A DNA stretch of 64,000 bases from MH13 sp042140245 (GTDB taxonomy: Bacteria > Pseudomonadota > Alphaproteobacteria > Rhizobiales > MH13), in NCBI RefSeq assembly GCF_042140245.1, contig NZ_CP159483.1:682001-746000 (forward strand), read 5' to 3'. Every line of letters starts with the position of its first letter. Position 1 is the stretch's first letter. A model generated the notes under the pieces. The model ran no database searches, was not told the origin of the DNA, and saw nothing but the letters and a program-made list of their open reading frames with translations. The position numbers were made by a program, and so were the translations under genes. Of this stretch, positions 53,499 through 62,725 are shown in pieces.

Positions 53499-54131
53499 TT
53501 AGGAGGGGTTGGCCGTCGAGGCGTCGCCGATGAACTCAGCGTTGATCTCGATGGTGACTTCAGCACCGACGTTTGGCGCAAACGTCGAGAACCCAAACTC
53601 AGTGCGGTCAATTGTGCCGACAGCTTGAATGCCGAAGGCTGCGCCGTCGGCGAACGGGTGTTTGCCCATGCTACCGATCAGGGTGGTATCGAGTGTAACG
53701 GGCAGTGTCACACCCAGGAAAGTCAGATCACCTTCGATCTCAGCGGTCGTATCACCGGTTTTGGTGATACCGGTTGAAACAAAGGTTGCCTGTGGGAAGG
53801 CATCGGTGTTCAGCCAGTTCTCACCACGTAGTTCGGCGTTGAAATCGTGAGCATCTGGGTTGGGAAAGTCAGTATCGACGCTGGCCATATCGATGGTGGC
53901 GGTCAGCGTGGACTGGCTGATGTCGTCGGCATCAAGCTCGATGGTGGCCTCGAACGTATTGATGCGCGCTGTGTACTGCGACAAACCGAAGTGGTTGACG
54001 GACCAGAACAAAGACCCGTGCGTTGGATCCAACTGATAGGTACCAGACCCAATGGAAAGATCTTCAGCGGCAGCAGAACCGATAAGGGCAGTGGATAGGG
54101 CTAGACCTGCGATGACTTTGGTGAGTGTCAT
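53499..54131 (-). CDS. YceI-family exported lipid-binding protein
   Basis: A 210-residue protein with a signal peptide (MTLTKVIAGLALSTALIGSAAA) and a YceI fold: TYQLDPTHGSLFWSVNHFGLSQY at the start, the segments ATFVSTGITKTGDTTAEIEGDLTF and TEFGFSTFAPNVGAEVTI later. YceI proteins bind polyisoprenoids such as quinones. The ATG at 54131 has GGAG eight bases upstream. It precedes the fusion gene by 27 bases, and a palindromic site lies in its promoter. Confidence 0.93.
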   Translation of the reverse strand: MTLTKVIAGLALSTALIGSAAAEDLSIGSGTYQLDPTHGSLFWSVNHFGLSQYTARINTFEATIELDADDISQSTLTATIDMASVDTDFPNPDAHDFNAELRGENWLNTDAFPQATFVSTGITKTGDTTAEIEGDLTFLGVTLPVTLDTTLIGSMGKHPFADGAAFGIQAVGTIDRTEFGFSTFAPNVGAEVTIEINAEFIGDASTANPS

Positions 54132-54223
54132 GGGTTTTCTCCGGATGAACGATGAATGCTTGGAAATGATGACCGAAGAAGTAGGCAGGTTTGTGCGCGG
54201 TGAGAGGCCCCTTTGTGCCAAAC

Positions 54224-54237
54224 ATATCGTTCGATAT
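54224..54237. promoter_or_regulatory. inverted repeat in the YceI-alkB divergent promoter
   Basis: ATATCG and CGATAT flank two T bases. The site lies 93 bases from the YceI start and 28 from the alkB start. Such short symmetric elements are typical operators for small HTH repressors; no regulator gene is present nearby, so the binding protein is unknown. Confidence 0.5.
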
Positions 54238-54264
54238 TTGTGATCAATGCCCCTTGGAGTGTGC

Positions 54265-54900
54265 ATGAACAATCGTTTTGCCCTTAACCCAGTGCCACTG
54301 GGTCAAGAGGGGGCAGTGCTCTACCCGCAAGCATTGGATGCCGCGTTTCAACAGGACTTGGTGGCAGACCTTCGCGGCGTTCTGGCGACAGCACCGCTGT
54401 TCCAACCGGTCATGCCGCGCACAGGCAAACCGCTTTCTGTGCGCATGAGCAATTGCGGGCCATTGGGTTGGGTGGCGGACAAAGCAGGCTATCGCTATCA
54501 GCCGAACCATCCTGTCACAGACAATCCTTGGCCGCCCATCCCAGAGGCTCTCACGCAGCTTTGGAGACTGGTAGCCCCCAATGCTCGCGAGCCTGAGGCC
54601 TGTCTCATCAACTGGTATGGCCCAAACGCCAAAATGGGATTGCACCAAGACCGTGACGAACAGACCTTCGACGCGCCGGTTGTTTCAGTTTCGCTCGGCG
54701 ATGAAGCCTTGTTTCGTTTGGGTGGTGTAGAGCGTGGCGGCAAGACCCAAACCATCCGCCTAGCATCCGGCGATGTGCTGGTTCTCGGCGGTAAAGCACG
54801 CCTTGCTTATCACGGTGTCACGCACATCTACCCCGGCACATCGACGCTGCTCGACGCGCCAGGGCGGATCAATCTGACACTGCGCCGGGTCAATCCCTAG
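54265..54900 (+). CDS. alkB: AlkB DNA dealkylase
   Basis: An Fe(II)/2-oxoglutarate-dependent oxygenase that reverses N1-methyladenine and N3-methylcytosine, 211 residues. Iron ligands are in GLHQDRDEQTF (His-x-Asp) and AYHGVTHIYPG (His), and the 2-oxoglutarate Arg in RINLTLRRV at the end. The ATG at 54265 follows GGAG at five bases; the ATG at 54247 lacks a ribosome site. It stands alone on the plus strand, with the VOC gene convergent ten bases away. Confidence 0.92.
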   Translation: MNNRFALNPVPLGQEGAVLYPQALDAAFQQDLVADLRGVLATAPLFQPVMPRTGKPLSVRMSNCGPLGWVADKAGYRYQPNHPVTDNPWPPIPEALTQLWRLVAPNAREPEACLINWYGPNAKMGLHQDRDEQTFDAPVVSVSLGDEALFRLGGVERGGKTQTIRLASGDVLVLGGKARLAYHGVTHIYPGTSTLLDAPGRINLTLRRVNP

Positions 54901-54910
54901 GACAGCAGCC

Positions 54911-55306
54911 CTAGTTCTCCATAGGCTCGTCGGAGGGCGTCATCCAGCCGACCATTGCACCGTCGGGCTGCTGCACCATCGCGATGCGGCCAACGCCTTG
55001 AACGTCAAAAGGCTCGCCCATCACAATGGCACCGTTGGCTTTGGCTTTTTCAAGCGCCGCATCCACATCGTCTATAGCGATGTAAGCCATCCAGTTTGGC
55101 GGAACCTCAGCAAACTGCGGGCTTTTAGAGATGTCGAACATGCCGCCGACCATCTCTCCACCAGACTTGCAGAGATGGTAGAGGGTCCCATCAGGCATGG
55201 GCATCTCTTCAAACGTCCAGCCGAGTGACTCAGCATAAAGTTTCTGCGCACCCGGCACATCGCGGGTCATCAACTCATTCCAATGGAAGTGGCCATGTGG
55301 CGTCAT
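54911..55306 (-). CDS. VOC-family (glyoxalase/extradiol dioxygenase-like) protein
   Basis: A 131-residue vicinal-oxygen-chelate-fold protein with HFHWNELMTRDVPGAQKLYAESLGW, an internal DDVDAALEKAKANGA and a repeated GRIAMVQQPDGAMVG. Members include glyoxalases, dioxygenases and resistance proteins; the substrate here is unknown. Confidence 0.87.
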   Translation of the reverse strand: MTPHGHFHWNELMTRDVPGAQKLYAESLGWTFEEMPMPDGTLYHLCKSGGEMVGGMFDISKSPQFAEVPPNWMAYIAIDDVDAALEKAKANGAIVMGEPFDVQGVGRIAMVQQPDGAMVGWMTPSDEPMEN

Positions 55307-55387
55307 CTTGCTATCTCCCGAAAAGCGCGTTTACCCCCGAAACGCTCAAGACGGAAATGATGACTCTGGCTCGGCTACGAGTCCAGA

Positions 55388-56137
55388 CTAGGCCGTTTTG
55401 TCGATGCTCTCGCCAGGCTCCGCTTCAACGGTATCGTTTGCCGGCTTTGCACCTTCTGGTTTTGCGTCCTCTTGCTTGGCTGGCTTAGGGCCACCTTTTG
55501 TGACGCCAACCATAGCGGGGCGCAGCACACGCTCACCGATCATAAAGCCCGGTGCAACCACCTGCACCACCAAACCAGAGGGTTGGTTTGGGTCGGGCAC
55601 TTCGAACATCGCCTGGTGCTGGTTAGGATCGAAGCGCTCACCCTGGGGGTTGATCTTCTTCACACCGTTCTTGTCGAATACGGAGAGAAGCTCGCGCTCC
55701 GTCATCTCCACGCCTTCAAGAAGATTCTTCCAGACCTCTCCAGCGGCGGCTTTTTCATCGTCTGTCACAACGGTCAAAGCGCGTGTGAGATTGTCCGAAA
55801 CAGACAGCAGATCACGCGCGAAAGATGAAACGGCGAACTTCTTGGCATCAGCCACTTCACGGGCCGTGCGGCGGCGCAGATTTTCCATCTCAGCAGCGGC
55901 ACGAATGCGTTGATCGCGCGCCTGCTCCAACTCGTCCTGCAGAGCACCGATCACAGCCTCATAGTTGGGCTCACCTTCACCTTCGGGTGGGTTCTCCCAA
56001 GCACTTGCTGCGTCACCTTCGCTTTCGCCAGCGCCTTCGGCGGCTTCGGCCTCTTCCTCGGCGCGCATTTCACGTTCCATGGCGGCCGCTGCGTCTTCTG
56101 CAGCCATTTCTTCAGCACTTTTGCCAGCACCGGACAT
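55388..56137 (-). CDS. grpE: GrpE nucleotide-exchange factor
   Basis: The DnaK co-chaperone, 249 residues. The acidic, Ala/Glu-rich N terminus leads to the GrpE core: ALQDELEQARDQRIRAAAEMENLRRRTAREV, FARDLLSVSDNLTRAL and HQAMFEVPDPNQPSGLVVQV, followed by VVAPGFMIGERVLRPAMVGV. The ATG at 56137 has GAGG seven bases upstream. It sits 75 bases from hrcA and is probably co-transcribed with it. Confidence 0.95.
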   Translation of the reverse strand: MSGAGKSAEEMAAEDAAAAMEREMRAEEEAEAAEGAGESEGDAASAWENPPEGEGEPNYEAVIGALQDELEQARDQRIRAAAEMENLRRRTAREVADAKKFAVSSFARDLLSVSDNLTRALTVVTDDEKAAAGEVWKNLLEGVEMTERELLSVFDKNGVKKINPQGERFDPNQHQAMFEVPDPNQPSGLVVQVVAPGFMIGERVLRPAMVGVTKGGPKPAKQEDAKPEGAKPANDTVEAEPGESIDKTA

Positions 56138-56212
56138 GGTCAAACCTCATACAGGATGTGGGGGGACAAATTCGTGATGCGCATATCAGGGCCTTTGGGC
56201 CAAAAATCAAGG

Positions 56213-57301
56213 CTATCTGCTCGGAGAAACCAGCCTGCTCACCAGGCTGGCGGTGTAGTCCACCACCGGCACAATACGCTGATAGTTGAGCCGCGTTGGA
56301 CCAATGACGCCAACGGCGCCAACGATCAAGCCGGCATCATCATGATAGGGGGCCACGATCATTGACGACCCAGACAGTGAGAAAAGCTTATTCTCAGACC
56401 CAATGAAGATGCGCACACCTTCGGCTGTTTCTGTGGCTGAGAGAAGCCTTGCCAGCTCTTTCTTGGAATCTAAGTCCTCAAAAAGCAGGCGAATGCGTTC
56501 AAGATCTTCTTGCGCTGACACGTCTTCCAAGAGGTTGGCACGGCCACGCACGATCAGCTGTTTTGGTTTGCCCTCTTCGGCGCCCGCCCAGCTGGCGATA
56601 CCAGCATCAACTACTTGACGAGTTAGGCGATCGAGTTCGGCGGCAACAGCTTGCTCGCGTTCGGCCAACGCTTTTTGCGCCTCACCAAGTGTTTTGCCGC
56701 GTAGGTGCGCATTGAGAAAGTTGGCCGCTTCCGTCAACGCTGAGGCAGGCAGACCATCTGCCAAGTCAATCAACCGGTTCTCAACATTGCCATCTTCACC
56801 GACAAGCACGACCAACCCTTTGGTTGGCTCTAAGCGGATAAATTCAATGTGCTTGAGCCGCGTGTCACTCTTGGAAGCAAGAACAAGTCCGGCGCCCGAT
56901 GTGAGCCCGGATAGGAGCGAAGATGTTTCCGTCAACGTGTCCTCAACCGACCCCTTTTGGCGTGCCGGATCAAGATTGTCGTCAAGGGCTGCTCGCGCTT
57001 CTGGTGGTATGGCGCCCACTTCCATAAAAGCATCGACAAAGAAGCGCAGGCCGAGCTCTGTTGGCAGACGACCGGCAGAGATGTGAGGGGCAAACACCAA
57101 ACCCAACGCTTCCAGATCACTCATCACGTTGCGGATCGTGGCCGGTGACAGCGTGGGCATGGCGTTAGACTGTGTTAGATCGCGCGAAAGCGTCCTTGAG
57201 CCAAGCGGCTCACCTTGCGTGAGGTAGTGATCGACCACGCGACGAAAAATGTCGCGGGTTCGCACATCAAGATCATCAAGCCGAGGCGTTGGCGCGTTCA
57301 T
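56213..57301 (-). CDS. hrcA: HrcA heat-shock repressor
   Basis: A repressor of heat-shock operons that binds CIRCE elements, 362 residues, starting at the ATG 57301 (a GTG two codons up is possible). The N-terminal winged HTH reads RTRDIFRRVVDHYLTQGEPLGSRTLSR, SPATIRNVMSDLEALG and SAGRLPTELGLRFFVD, and the C-terminal segment VVDYTASLVSRLV is normal. No CIRCE element was seen in the 150-base promoter region or elsewhere in the window, so its targets lie outside it. Confidence 0.94.
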   Translation of the reverse strand: MNAPTPRLDDLDVRTRDIFRRVVDHYLTQGEPLGSRTLSRDLTQSNAMPTLSPATIRNVMSDLEALGLVFAPHISAGRLPTELGLRFFVDAFMEVGAIPPEARAALDDNLDPARQKGSVEDTLTETSSLLSGLTSGAGLVLASKSDTRLKHIEFIRLEPTKGLVVLVGEDGNVENRLIDLADGLPASALTEAANFLNAHLRGKTLGEAQKALAEREQAVAAELDRLTRQVVDAGIASWAGAEEGKPKQLIVRGRANLLEDVSAQEDLERIRLLFEDLDSKKELARLLSATETAEGVRIFIGSENKLFSLSGSSMIVAPYHDDAGLIVGAVGVIGPTRLNYQRIVPVVDYTASLVSRLVSPSR

Positions 57302-57451
57302 AGACACTATCTAAAATCACTTCGCTGCGGATTCCACCTTTATCCTTTTTGAGGGCTCGCGGGCGCGACTTCTGGCTCGAACATCCCTTGCATGCTGCGA
57401 AAGCCCAGCGTAACCAGAGCCAAATCTCTCGTGATAAGAAAGCTTGTTCTC

Positions 57452-58168
57452 ATGCGCCCATCCAATCGCGCCAACGATCAACTGCGCCCCGTCACTCTTG
57501 AACGTGGTTTTGCCCGCCACGCCGAGGGTTCCTGTCTGGTTTCCTTTGGCAACACCAAAGTGTTGTGCGCAGCAAGCGTGGAGGATCGCGTGCCAGGCTG
57601 GATGCGCGGTAAGGGTTCTGGCTGGGTGACTGCTGAGTACGCCATGCTGCCCCGCTCCACCCATGAGCGTATGCGCCGCGAAGTTACCCAAGGCAAGCAG
57701 TCTGGCCGCACGCTTGAAATTCAACGTCTGATCGCCCGGTCTCTGCGTGCTGTGGTGGACCTGAAAGCCATTGGCGAGGTGATGATCACTGTCGATTGTG
57801 ATGTTATTCAAGCTGATGGCGGCACCCGAACTGCCTCCATCACCGGCGCTTGGGTTGCACTTTACGATGCGCTGAAATGGATGGAAGGCCGGTCGATGCT
57901 TAAAGGTCCTGCGCTTAAAGACAAAGTCGCTGCTGTCTCCTGCGGTATCTACAAGGGCAAGCCCGTGCTGGATCTGGACTATCTGGAAGACTCCGCCGCC
58001 GAGACCGATGCCAATTTCGTGCTCACCGGCTCTGGCGGCATGGTCGAAATTCAAGGCACGGCTGAAGGCGCGCCCTTTAGCGAGGATGAGCTCGCCTCCA
58101 TGATGGGCCTTGCCAAAAAAGGCATTGGCGAACTGCTCGACCTGCAAAACCAGGCGGTGGGAGCATAA
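57452..58168 (+). CDS. rph: ribonuclease PH
   Basis: A phosphorolytic 3'-5' exoribonuclease that trims tRNA 3' ends, 238 residues. RPSNRANDQLRPVTLERGFARHAEGSCLVSFGNTKVLCAASVE is the conserved N terminus, GRTLEIQRLIARSLRAVVDL the core, and MITVDCDVIQADGGTRTASITGA the active-site segment. The ATG at 57452 gives the family start; a longer frame adds 20 unrelated residues. It leads the rph-rdgB-hemW group, with three-base spacing to rdgB. Confidence 0.95.
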   Translation: MRPSNRANDQLRPVTLERGFARHAEGSCLVSFGNTKVLCAASVEDRVPGWMRGKGSGWVTAEYAMLPRSTHERMRREVTQGKQSGRTLEIQRLIARSLRAVVDLKAIGEVMITVDCDVIQADGGTRTASITGAWVALYDALKWMEGRSMLKGPALKDKVAAVSCGIYKGKPVLDLDYLEDSAAETDANFVLTGSGGMVEIQGTAEGAPFSEDELASMMGLAKKGIGELLDLQNQAVGA

Positions 58169-58171
58169 GGC

Positions 58172-58819
58172 ATGCAGCTGAAAGGTTTCGGTGATCGCTT
58201 GCTCATCGCAAGCCACAATCGCGGCAAAATCGATGAGTTGCGCGCGCTACTGGAGCCAGTTGGCATGCCTGTCACGTCGGCTGCGGACCTTGAACTGGAT
58301 GTGCCAGAGGAAACCGGCACAACTTTTGAAGCCAATGCCCTTCTGAAAGCCCGCGCCGGCCACGAGACGACCAAGCTGGCCAGCTTGTCCGATGATTCAG
58401 GCCTATGCGTTGAGGCTTTGAATGGTGACCCCGGCGTTTACACCGCGGACTGGGCAGGCCCAGATCGGGATTTCGCCATGGCCATGCGCACGGTAGAAGA
58501 GAAACTCCAAGCTGCTGGCGCGAACTCGCCTGATGCACGTCGCGCCAAATTCGTCGCCGTTCTTGGTCTTATTCACACCGATGGATCAGAAGAGACTTTC
58601 CGCGGTGAAGTGGAAGGCACACTTGTCTGGCCGCCACGCGGCGACAAAGGCTTCGGCTACGATCCCATCTTCCAGCCTGACGGATACGACATCACGTTCG
58701 GAGAGATGGTGGCGGATGAGAAACACGGCTGGACACATGGAGAAAGCACTGGTCTTTCCCATCGGGCACGGGCGTTTGAGAAATTCTTCAACGCCATCGT
58801 ATCCGCAGGACCGGCCTGA
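58172..58819 (+). CDS. rdgB: RdgB/HAM1 XTP/dITP pyrophosphatase
   Basis: Removes non-canonical purine nucleotides (XTP, dITP), 215 residues. LLIASHNRGKIDELRALL is the N-terminal substrate loop, SLSDDSGLCVEALNGDPGVY the metal site, GDKGFGYDPIFQPDG and GLSHRARAFEK the C-terminal motifs. Three bases after rph and two before hemW, so co-translated. Confidence 0.96.
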   Translation: MQLKGFGDRLLIASHNRGKIDELRALLEPVGMPVTSAADLELDVPEETGTTFEANALLKARAGHETTKLASLSDDSGLCVEALNGDPGVYTADWAGPDRDFAMAMRTVEEKLQAAGANSPDARRAKFVAVLGLIHTDGSEETFRGEVEGTLVWPPRGDKGFGYDPIFQPDGYDITFGEMVADEKHGWTHGESTGLSHRARAFEKFFNAIVSAGPA

Positions 58820-58821
58820 CT

Positions 58822-60015
58822 TTGGATCACGCGTTTGCGCCAGTAACGTCTGATAGAGAGGCCGGGTTCGGCATCTATGTGCACTGGCCGTTTTGTGCCT
58901 CCAAATGCCCCTACTGCGACTTCAACTCCCATGTACGCAAGGCGCCGATTGATCAGCCACGCTTTGTGAGAGCCTTTCAGGCAGAACTTGCGACCATGGC
59001 GAGGCGTACGCCGGGACGCACTGTGTCCAGCATCTTCTTTGGGGGTGGCACACCAAGCTTGATGGAACCAGCAACGGTCGGCGCCATCCTCAATGCCATC
59101 GGCAGCCATTGGGAGATCGCGCCCGGCGCTGAAATCACACTGGAGGCCAACCCAACGAGCGTTGAAGCCGACCGCTTCAAAGGTTTTCGCAAAGCAGGCA
59201 TCAACCGGGTTTCACTCGGTGTCCAAGCGATGAAAGATGAAGATTTGCAGGCACTCGGGCGCACGCATTCGGTCGCTGATGCTCTGCGCGCGGTGGAGAT
59301 CGCCCGTGACGCATTTGAGCGCATCTCGTTTGACCTTATTTACGCGCGACCAGGCCAAAGCGTTGCTCAGTGGCAGGATGAGCTCGGCCAGGCGCTTGAT
59401 TTCGCCGCCGATCATCTCTCGCTCTATCAGCTGACCATCGAGCCAGGCACCCAGTTTGAGATTCTGCACAAAGCCGGACGCCTGGAAGTACCGGACCCCG
59501 AAGTCGCATCCGATATGTTCCTAGCAACGCAGGCGATGACCACTGGACGTGATCTGGCGGCATACGAAATTTCCAACCATGCCGCGCATGATGCCGTGTG
59601 TCAGCACAACCTCGTTTATTGGCGCTACGGCGAGTATGTCGGCGTTGGCCCAGGTGCCCATGGGCGCTTGGTCGACCAAGCGAGCCCCTACGCCCAGCGC
59701 TTTGCAACATCCACTGAGCGCTATCCAGAAAAGTGGTTGGAGCGCGTTGAGGCCACTGGTCACGGGCTTGTCGCTGACGACCCGCTAACGCTGGAAGAGA
59801 TGGGCGATGAATATCTGGTGATGGGCCTACGTCTGCGCGAGGGGATTTCTCGCGCGCGTTATGAGGCCCTTTCGGGGCGCACCTTCGCTGAGAAGCAGGT
59901 GGCATTGATGGTGGAGCAGGGTTTCATCGAAACGGATAGCGATGGGTCAAGCCTGCGCGCAACACGCGAAGGCTCGTTTCTTCTGGACGCCGTGGTGGCC
60001 GACTTGGCGGCCTAG
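58822..60015 (+). CDS. hemW: HemW, radical SAM heme chaperone
   Basis: A 397-residue radical SAM protein with CASKCPYCDF (three cluster cysteines), FFGGGTPSLM, SLGVQAMKDEDLQALGR and the HemW motif QHNLVYWRYGEYVGVGPGAH. HemW delivers heme to respiratory proteins and was long misnamed HemN. The start is a TTG at 58822 two bases after rdgB; it has a weak ribosome site. It converges with the lipoprotein gene across nine bases. Confidence 0.94.
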   Translation: MDHAFAPVTSDREAGFGIYVHWPFCASKCPYCDFNSHVRKAPIDQPRFVRAFQAELATMARRTPGRTVSSIFFGGGTPSLMEPATVGAILNAIGSHWEIAPGAEITLEANPTSVEADRFKGFRKAGINRVSLGVQAMKDEDLQALGRTHSVADALRAVEIARDAFERISFDLIYARPGQSVAQWQDELGQALDFAADHLSLYQLTIEPGTQFEILHKAGRLEVPDPEVASDMFLATQAMTTGRDLAAYEISNHAAHDAVCQHNLVYWRYGEYVGVGPGAHGRLVDQASPYAQRFATSTERYPEKWLERVEATGHGLVADDPLTLEEMGDEYLVMGLRLREGISRARYEALSGRTFAEKQVALMVEQGFIETDSDGSSLRATREGSFLLDAVVADLAA

Positions 60016-60024
60016 TCCGGTGGC

Positions 60025-61263
60025 CTAAAAGATGCCCTGGAATGACCGCGGCGCAGCTGAGGCAACTTCTGTTCCTGAGCCCGTCACGCGATAAACCGCC
60101 AAACCGCGCTGTGAGACGCCATTCGACAAGAACCGAAAGATCCCATCGATGCCGGAGAAGCCGGACGAGGCCGCCAGCATTTGAGGGTCAATGCGGCCAG
60201 AGCCTGCGCGGGCAAGCGCGGCTGCCAAGGTCACGGCATCATAACCAAGCGAAGAAATCCGCACCGGTTCACCGCCATAGCGGGCACGGTAGCGGCTGAC
60301 AAAGTCTTGATATTGGGCCCGCGGTGGCGCTGGATAAACCGAGTCACGCAACTCGGTCGCATTCTGCACACGGGCATCTTCCCATTGGCCGGAGCCGAGG
60401 AAAAGCGTGTTCTGCGGTGTCAGACCACCAGCGGCCAAGCCTTGTGCAATGGACACCATCACATCACCAGCCTCAGGCACAAAGAGCGCGTTGAACTGCG
60501 CACGCTGCGTGGCAAGCTCGCTGGCGGCCGCCTGGATGGCGATGGTGGTGAGATCATAGCGCTCAACCGTCGCGACTTGCAGGCCAGCGGTGGCTGCGGC
60601 TTGGCGCATTTCCGCTTCCATGATCTGCCCATAGGCGTTGTTTGGCAGCAGCGCGCCAAGCGTCGTGCGGTTTTGTTGACCTGCGTAGGTGATGATCCGG
60701 CGCGCATCGGAAGATGGAAGGAAGGAAAGCAGGTAAACGCCCTGGCCACCGACGCTCGCGTCTGAAGAAAAGGCAATAACCGGAACACCAACCGGACGAG
60801 TCACAGCAGCAACCGAGCGCACCTCAGCTGCAAATATAGGTCCCAAAATCATCTGCGCGCCTTCAGACAGCGCTTGACTGGCCGCTGCCGCCGCCCCTTC
60901 TGGCGTGCCGCGCGTATCTTTGATGATGACCGTGATGTCCGATCCGCCTAAGGCGGCCACGGCCAAATCAGCAGCGTTGCGGAAACTCGGCCCGGCTTGA
61001 CCGGCATTGCCGGTTGCCGACAAAGGCAAAAGCAGCGCAACACGTGCTGCGCCAGTGCCGAGGGTTTCACCTTGTGGCTGAATGCTCGGCGTGTTGACCG
61101 AGAGCGATGGTCCACCAATGGTTGTAAAACCTTGCGGGCCACAGGCTGAGAGGCCGAGTAGACCACTTACGCCCAGGCCCTGTACCACCTTGCGGCGGCC
61201 CAAACCTTGGTTTTTAGCAGGCGTTTGGCCCTGTGTTGTTTTCGTCCCCGTGATCGCTTTCAT
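60025..61263 (-). CDS. LpoA-like penicillin-binding-protein activator lipoprotein
   Basis: A 412-residue exported lipoprotein with a lipobox (LSAC) near residue 41 and a periplasmic-binding-protein-like fold: ARVALLLPLSATGNAGQAG, ILGPIFAAEVRSVAAV, PVIAFSSDASVGGQGVYLLSFLP. This matches the alphaproteobacterial form of LpoA-type activators of peptidoglycan synthases. The ATG at 61263 has GGAGG nine bases upstream, more convincing than the frame's first Met at 61296. It is divergent from rsmI across 155 bases. Confidence 0.86.
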   Translation of the reverse strand: MKAITGTKTTQGQTPAKNQGLGRRKVVQGLGVSGLLGLSACGPQGFTTIGGPSLSVNTPSIQPQGETLGTGAARVALLLPLSATGNAGQAGPSFRNAADLAVAALGGSDITVIIKDTRGTPEGAAAAASQALSEGAQMILGPIFAAEVRSVAAVTRPVGVPVIAFSSDASVGGQGVYLLSFLPSSDARRIITYAGQQNRTTLGALLPNNAYGQIMEAEMRQAAATAGLQVATVERYDLTTIAIQAAASELATQRAQFNALFVPEAGDVMVSIAQGLAAGGLTPQNTLFLGSGQWEDARVQNATELRDSVYPAPPRAQYQDFVSRYRARYGGEPVRISSLGYDAVTLAAALARAGSGRIDPQMLAASSGFSGIDGIFRFLSNGVSQRGLAVYRVTGSGTEVASAAPRSFQGIF

Positions 61264-61418
61264 GATCGCGATCCTCCTCAGCTTACGCATCCGCACATAT
61301 AGTCTTCACCCATCCCATCTGGTCTTTAACTGGAAACGCAGGAAAAAAACAGCCAGCGCGTGGGCATCAGCGACAAAACACCGTTACACCGTCATGATGA
61401 CGGGCGAGGGTTAAAAAC

Positions 61419-62330
61419 ATGATTAACAGAAGCTTGCCAGATCGCGAGATCAACACGCGGTACTCAATCGATGGACAAAGCTTTCAAGCACCGACCCTGG
61501 TGCCAGGGCTTTACGTGGTCGCCACACCCATCGGCAATCTGGCCGACATCACGCTGCGCGCCTTGCAAACGCTTGCAGCAGCGAACGTTGTTGCCTGTGA
61601 AGACACACGCAACTCGCGGGTCTTGATGGATCGGTATGGCATCTCAACCCAGCTAATGGCCTATCATGATCACAATGGTCCGCAGGCGCGCCCGATCATC
61701 CTAGAGAAACTCGCTGAGGGCGAGGCAGTGGCGCTTATCTCCGATGCAGGAACGCCACTGATCGCGGATCCTGGCTACAAGCTGGTCGTTGCCGCCCGCG
61801 AGGCTGGAAACAGCGTGGTCAGCATTCCTGGGCCGAGCGCGGTGGTGGCTGCACTTTCCATCGCCGGGCACCCGACCGACCACTTCTCCTTTGCCGGCTT
61901 CTTGCCCAGTAAGTCCAAGGCACGCGCCGACGCCATTGCCGATCTTGCCAAGCTGCCAGGCACCGTATGTCTCTATGAGGCACCGTCACGTCTCACAAAC
62001 ACTTTGGAAGCCTTGGCCGATGGGCTGGGGCCAGAACGCCAAGCAAGCGTCTGCCGCGAAATCACAAAACGCTTTGAAACTGTTCAATCGGGCACGCTGA
62101 CCAAGCTCAGCCAGCACTATAGCGAAACCGAAGAACCTCGCGGAGAGATCGTGATCATCCTGGGGCCGGCTGAGCAAGCAACCACAACGCAAGATGATGT
62201 GGATGAAGCCTTACGCACGGCGCTGAAAACCGAGCGCGTGAAAGATGCCGCAGGATTGGTTGCTGAAGCTTACGGACTTTCGCGGCGCGATCTCTACCAG
62301 CGCGCACTGGAGCTTTCCAAGGATGGCTGA
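61419..62330 (+). CDS. rsmI: RsmI 16S rRNA cytidine 2'-O-methyltransferase
   Basis: Methylates C1402 of 16S rRNA, 303 residues. LYVVATPIGNLADITLRAL, ACEDTRNSRVL, ALISDAGTPLIADPGYKLV and SIPGPSAVVAALSIAG are the SAM and RNA-binding segments of the tetrapyrrole-methylase fold. Its stop overlaps yraN by eight bases. Confidence 0.96.
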   Translation: MINRSLPDREINTRYSIDGQSFQAPTLVPGLYVVATPIGNLADITLRALQTLAAANVVACEDTRNSRVLMDRYGISTQLMAYHDHNGPQARPIILEKLAEGEAVALISDAGTPLIADPGYKLVVAAREAGNSVVSIPGPSAVVAALSIAGHPTDHFSFAGFLPSKSKARADAIADLAKLPGTVCLYEAPSRLTNTLEALADGLGPERQASVCREITKRFETVQSGTLTKLSQHYSETEEPRGEIVIILGPAEQATTTQDDVDEALRTALKTERVKDAAGLVAEAYGLSRRDLYQRALELSKDG

Positions 62331-62709
62331 CCGCAGACAGGCCTATCAGCTAGGCTTGGACGCCGAAGATCTTGCCGCACGCTTCCTGCGTTCGCTTGGC
62401 CTGGACGAAGTCGACCGACGGGCGCGCATGCCCGGTGGTGAGATCGATCTGGTGGTTGAGGACGCCGAAACACTGGTTTTTGTGGAAGTGAAGGCGCGTG
62501 CGACCCTGACCGATGGCGTGGAAGCGGTGAGTGTCCGGCAACAAGCTCGCATCCGTTCAGGCTTGCGCGCCTGGCTTTCAGCTCATGATCGCGATGGCCA
62601 GCGCATGGCGACCAAGAGTGTGCGTTGCGATGTGATCGTGGTTGCGCCTGGTCATGATCCGCTCCATATCCCCAACGCCTTTCCTGCCGCCGAGGATGGT
62701 GGCTTTTAG
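62323..62709 (+). CDS. yraN: YraN-family protein
   Basis: A 128-residue protein of the UPF0102/YraN family with a nuclease-like fold. GLDAEDLAARFLRSLGLDEVDRRARMPGGEIDLVVEDAETLVFVEVKAR carries the conserved Glu and Asp-x-Val-x-Glu-x-Lys of a Holliday-resolvase-like site. No activity is proved. The ATG at 62323 overlaps the rsmI stop. The longer frame has unrelated N-terminal residues. Confidence 0.93.
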   Translation: MADRRQAYQLGLDAEDLAARFLRSLGLDEVDRRARMPGGEIDLVVEDAETLVFVEVKARATLTDGVEAVSVRQQARIRSGLRAWLSAHDRDGQRMATKSVRCDVIVVAPGHDPLHIPNAFPAAEDGGF

Positions 62710-62725
62710 CTGATAGAGACACGCT

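Noticed and set aside
56138..57451. CIRCE element for HrcA autoregulation
   Set aside because: No GAGTGC-type inverted repeat with the CIRCE layout was found near hrcA, grpE or rph. The GAGTGCAG repeat at 23911 has the wrong arms and spacing.
57317..58216. 299-codon minus-strand frame opposite rph
   Set aside because: It lies wholly antisense to a clear rph gene and has no recognisable domain, so it is a shadow frame.
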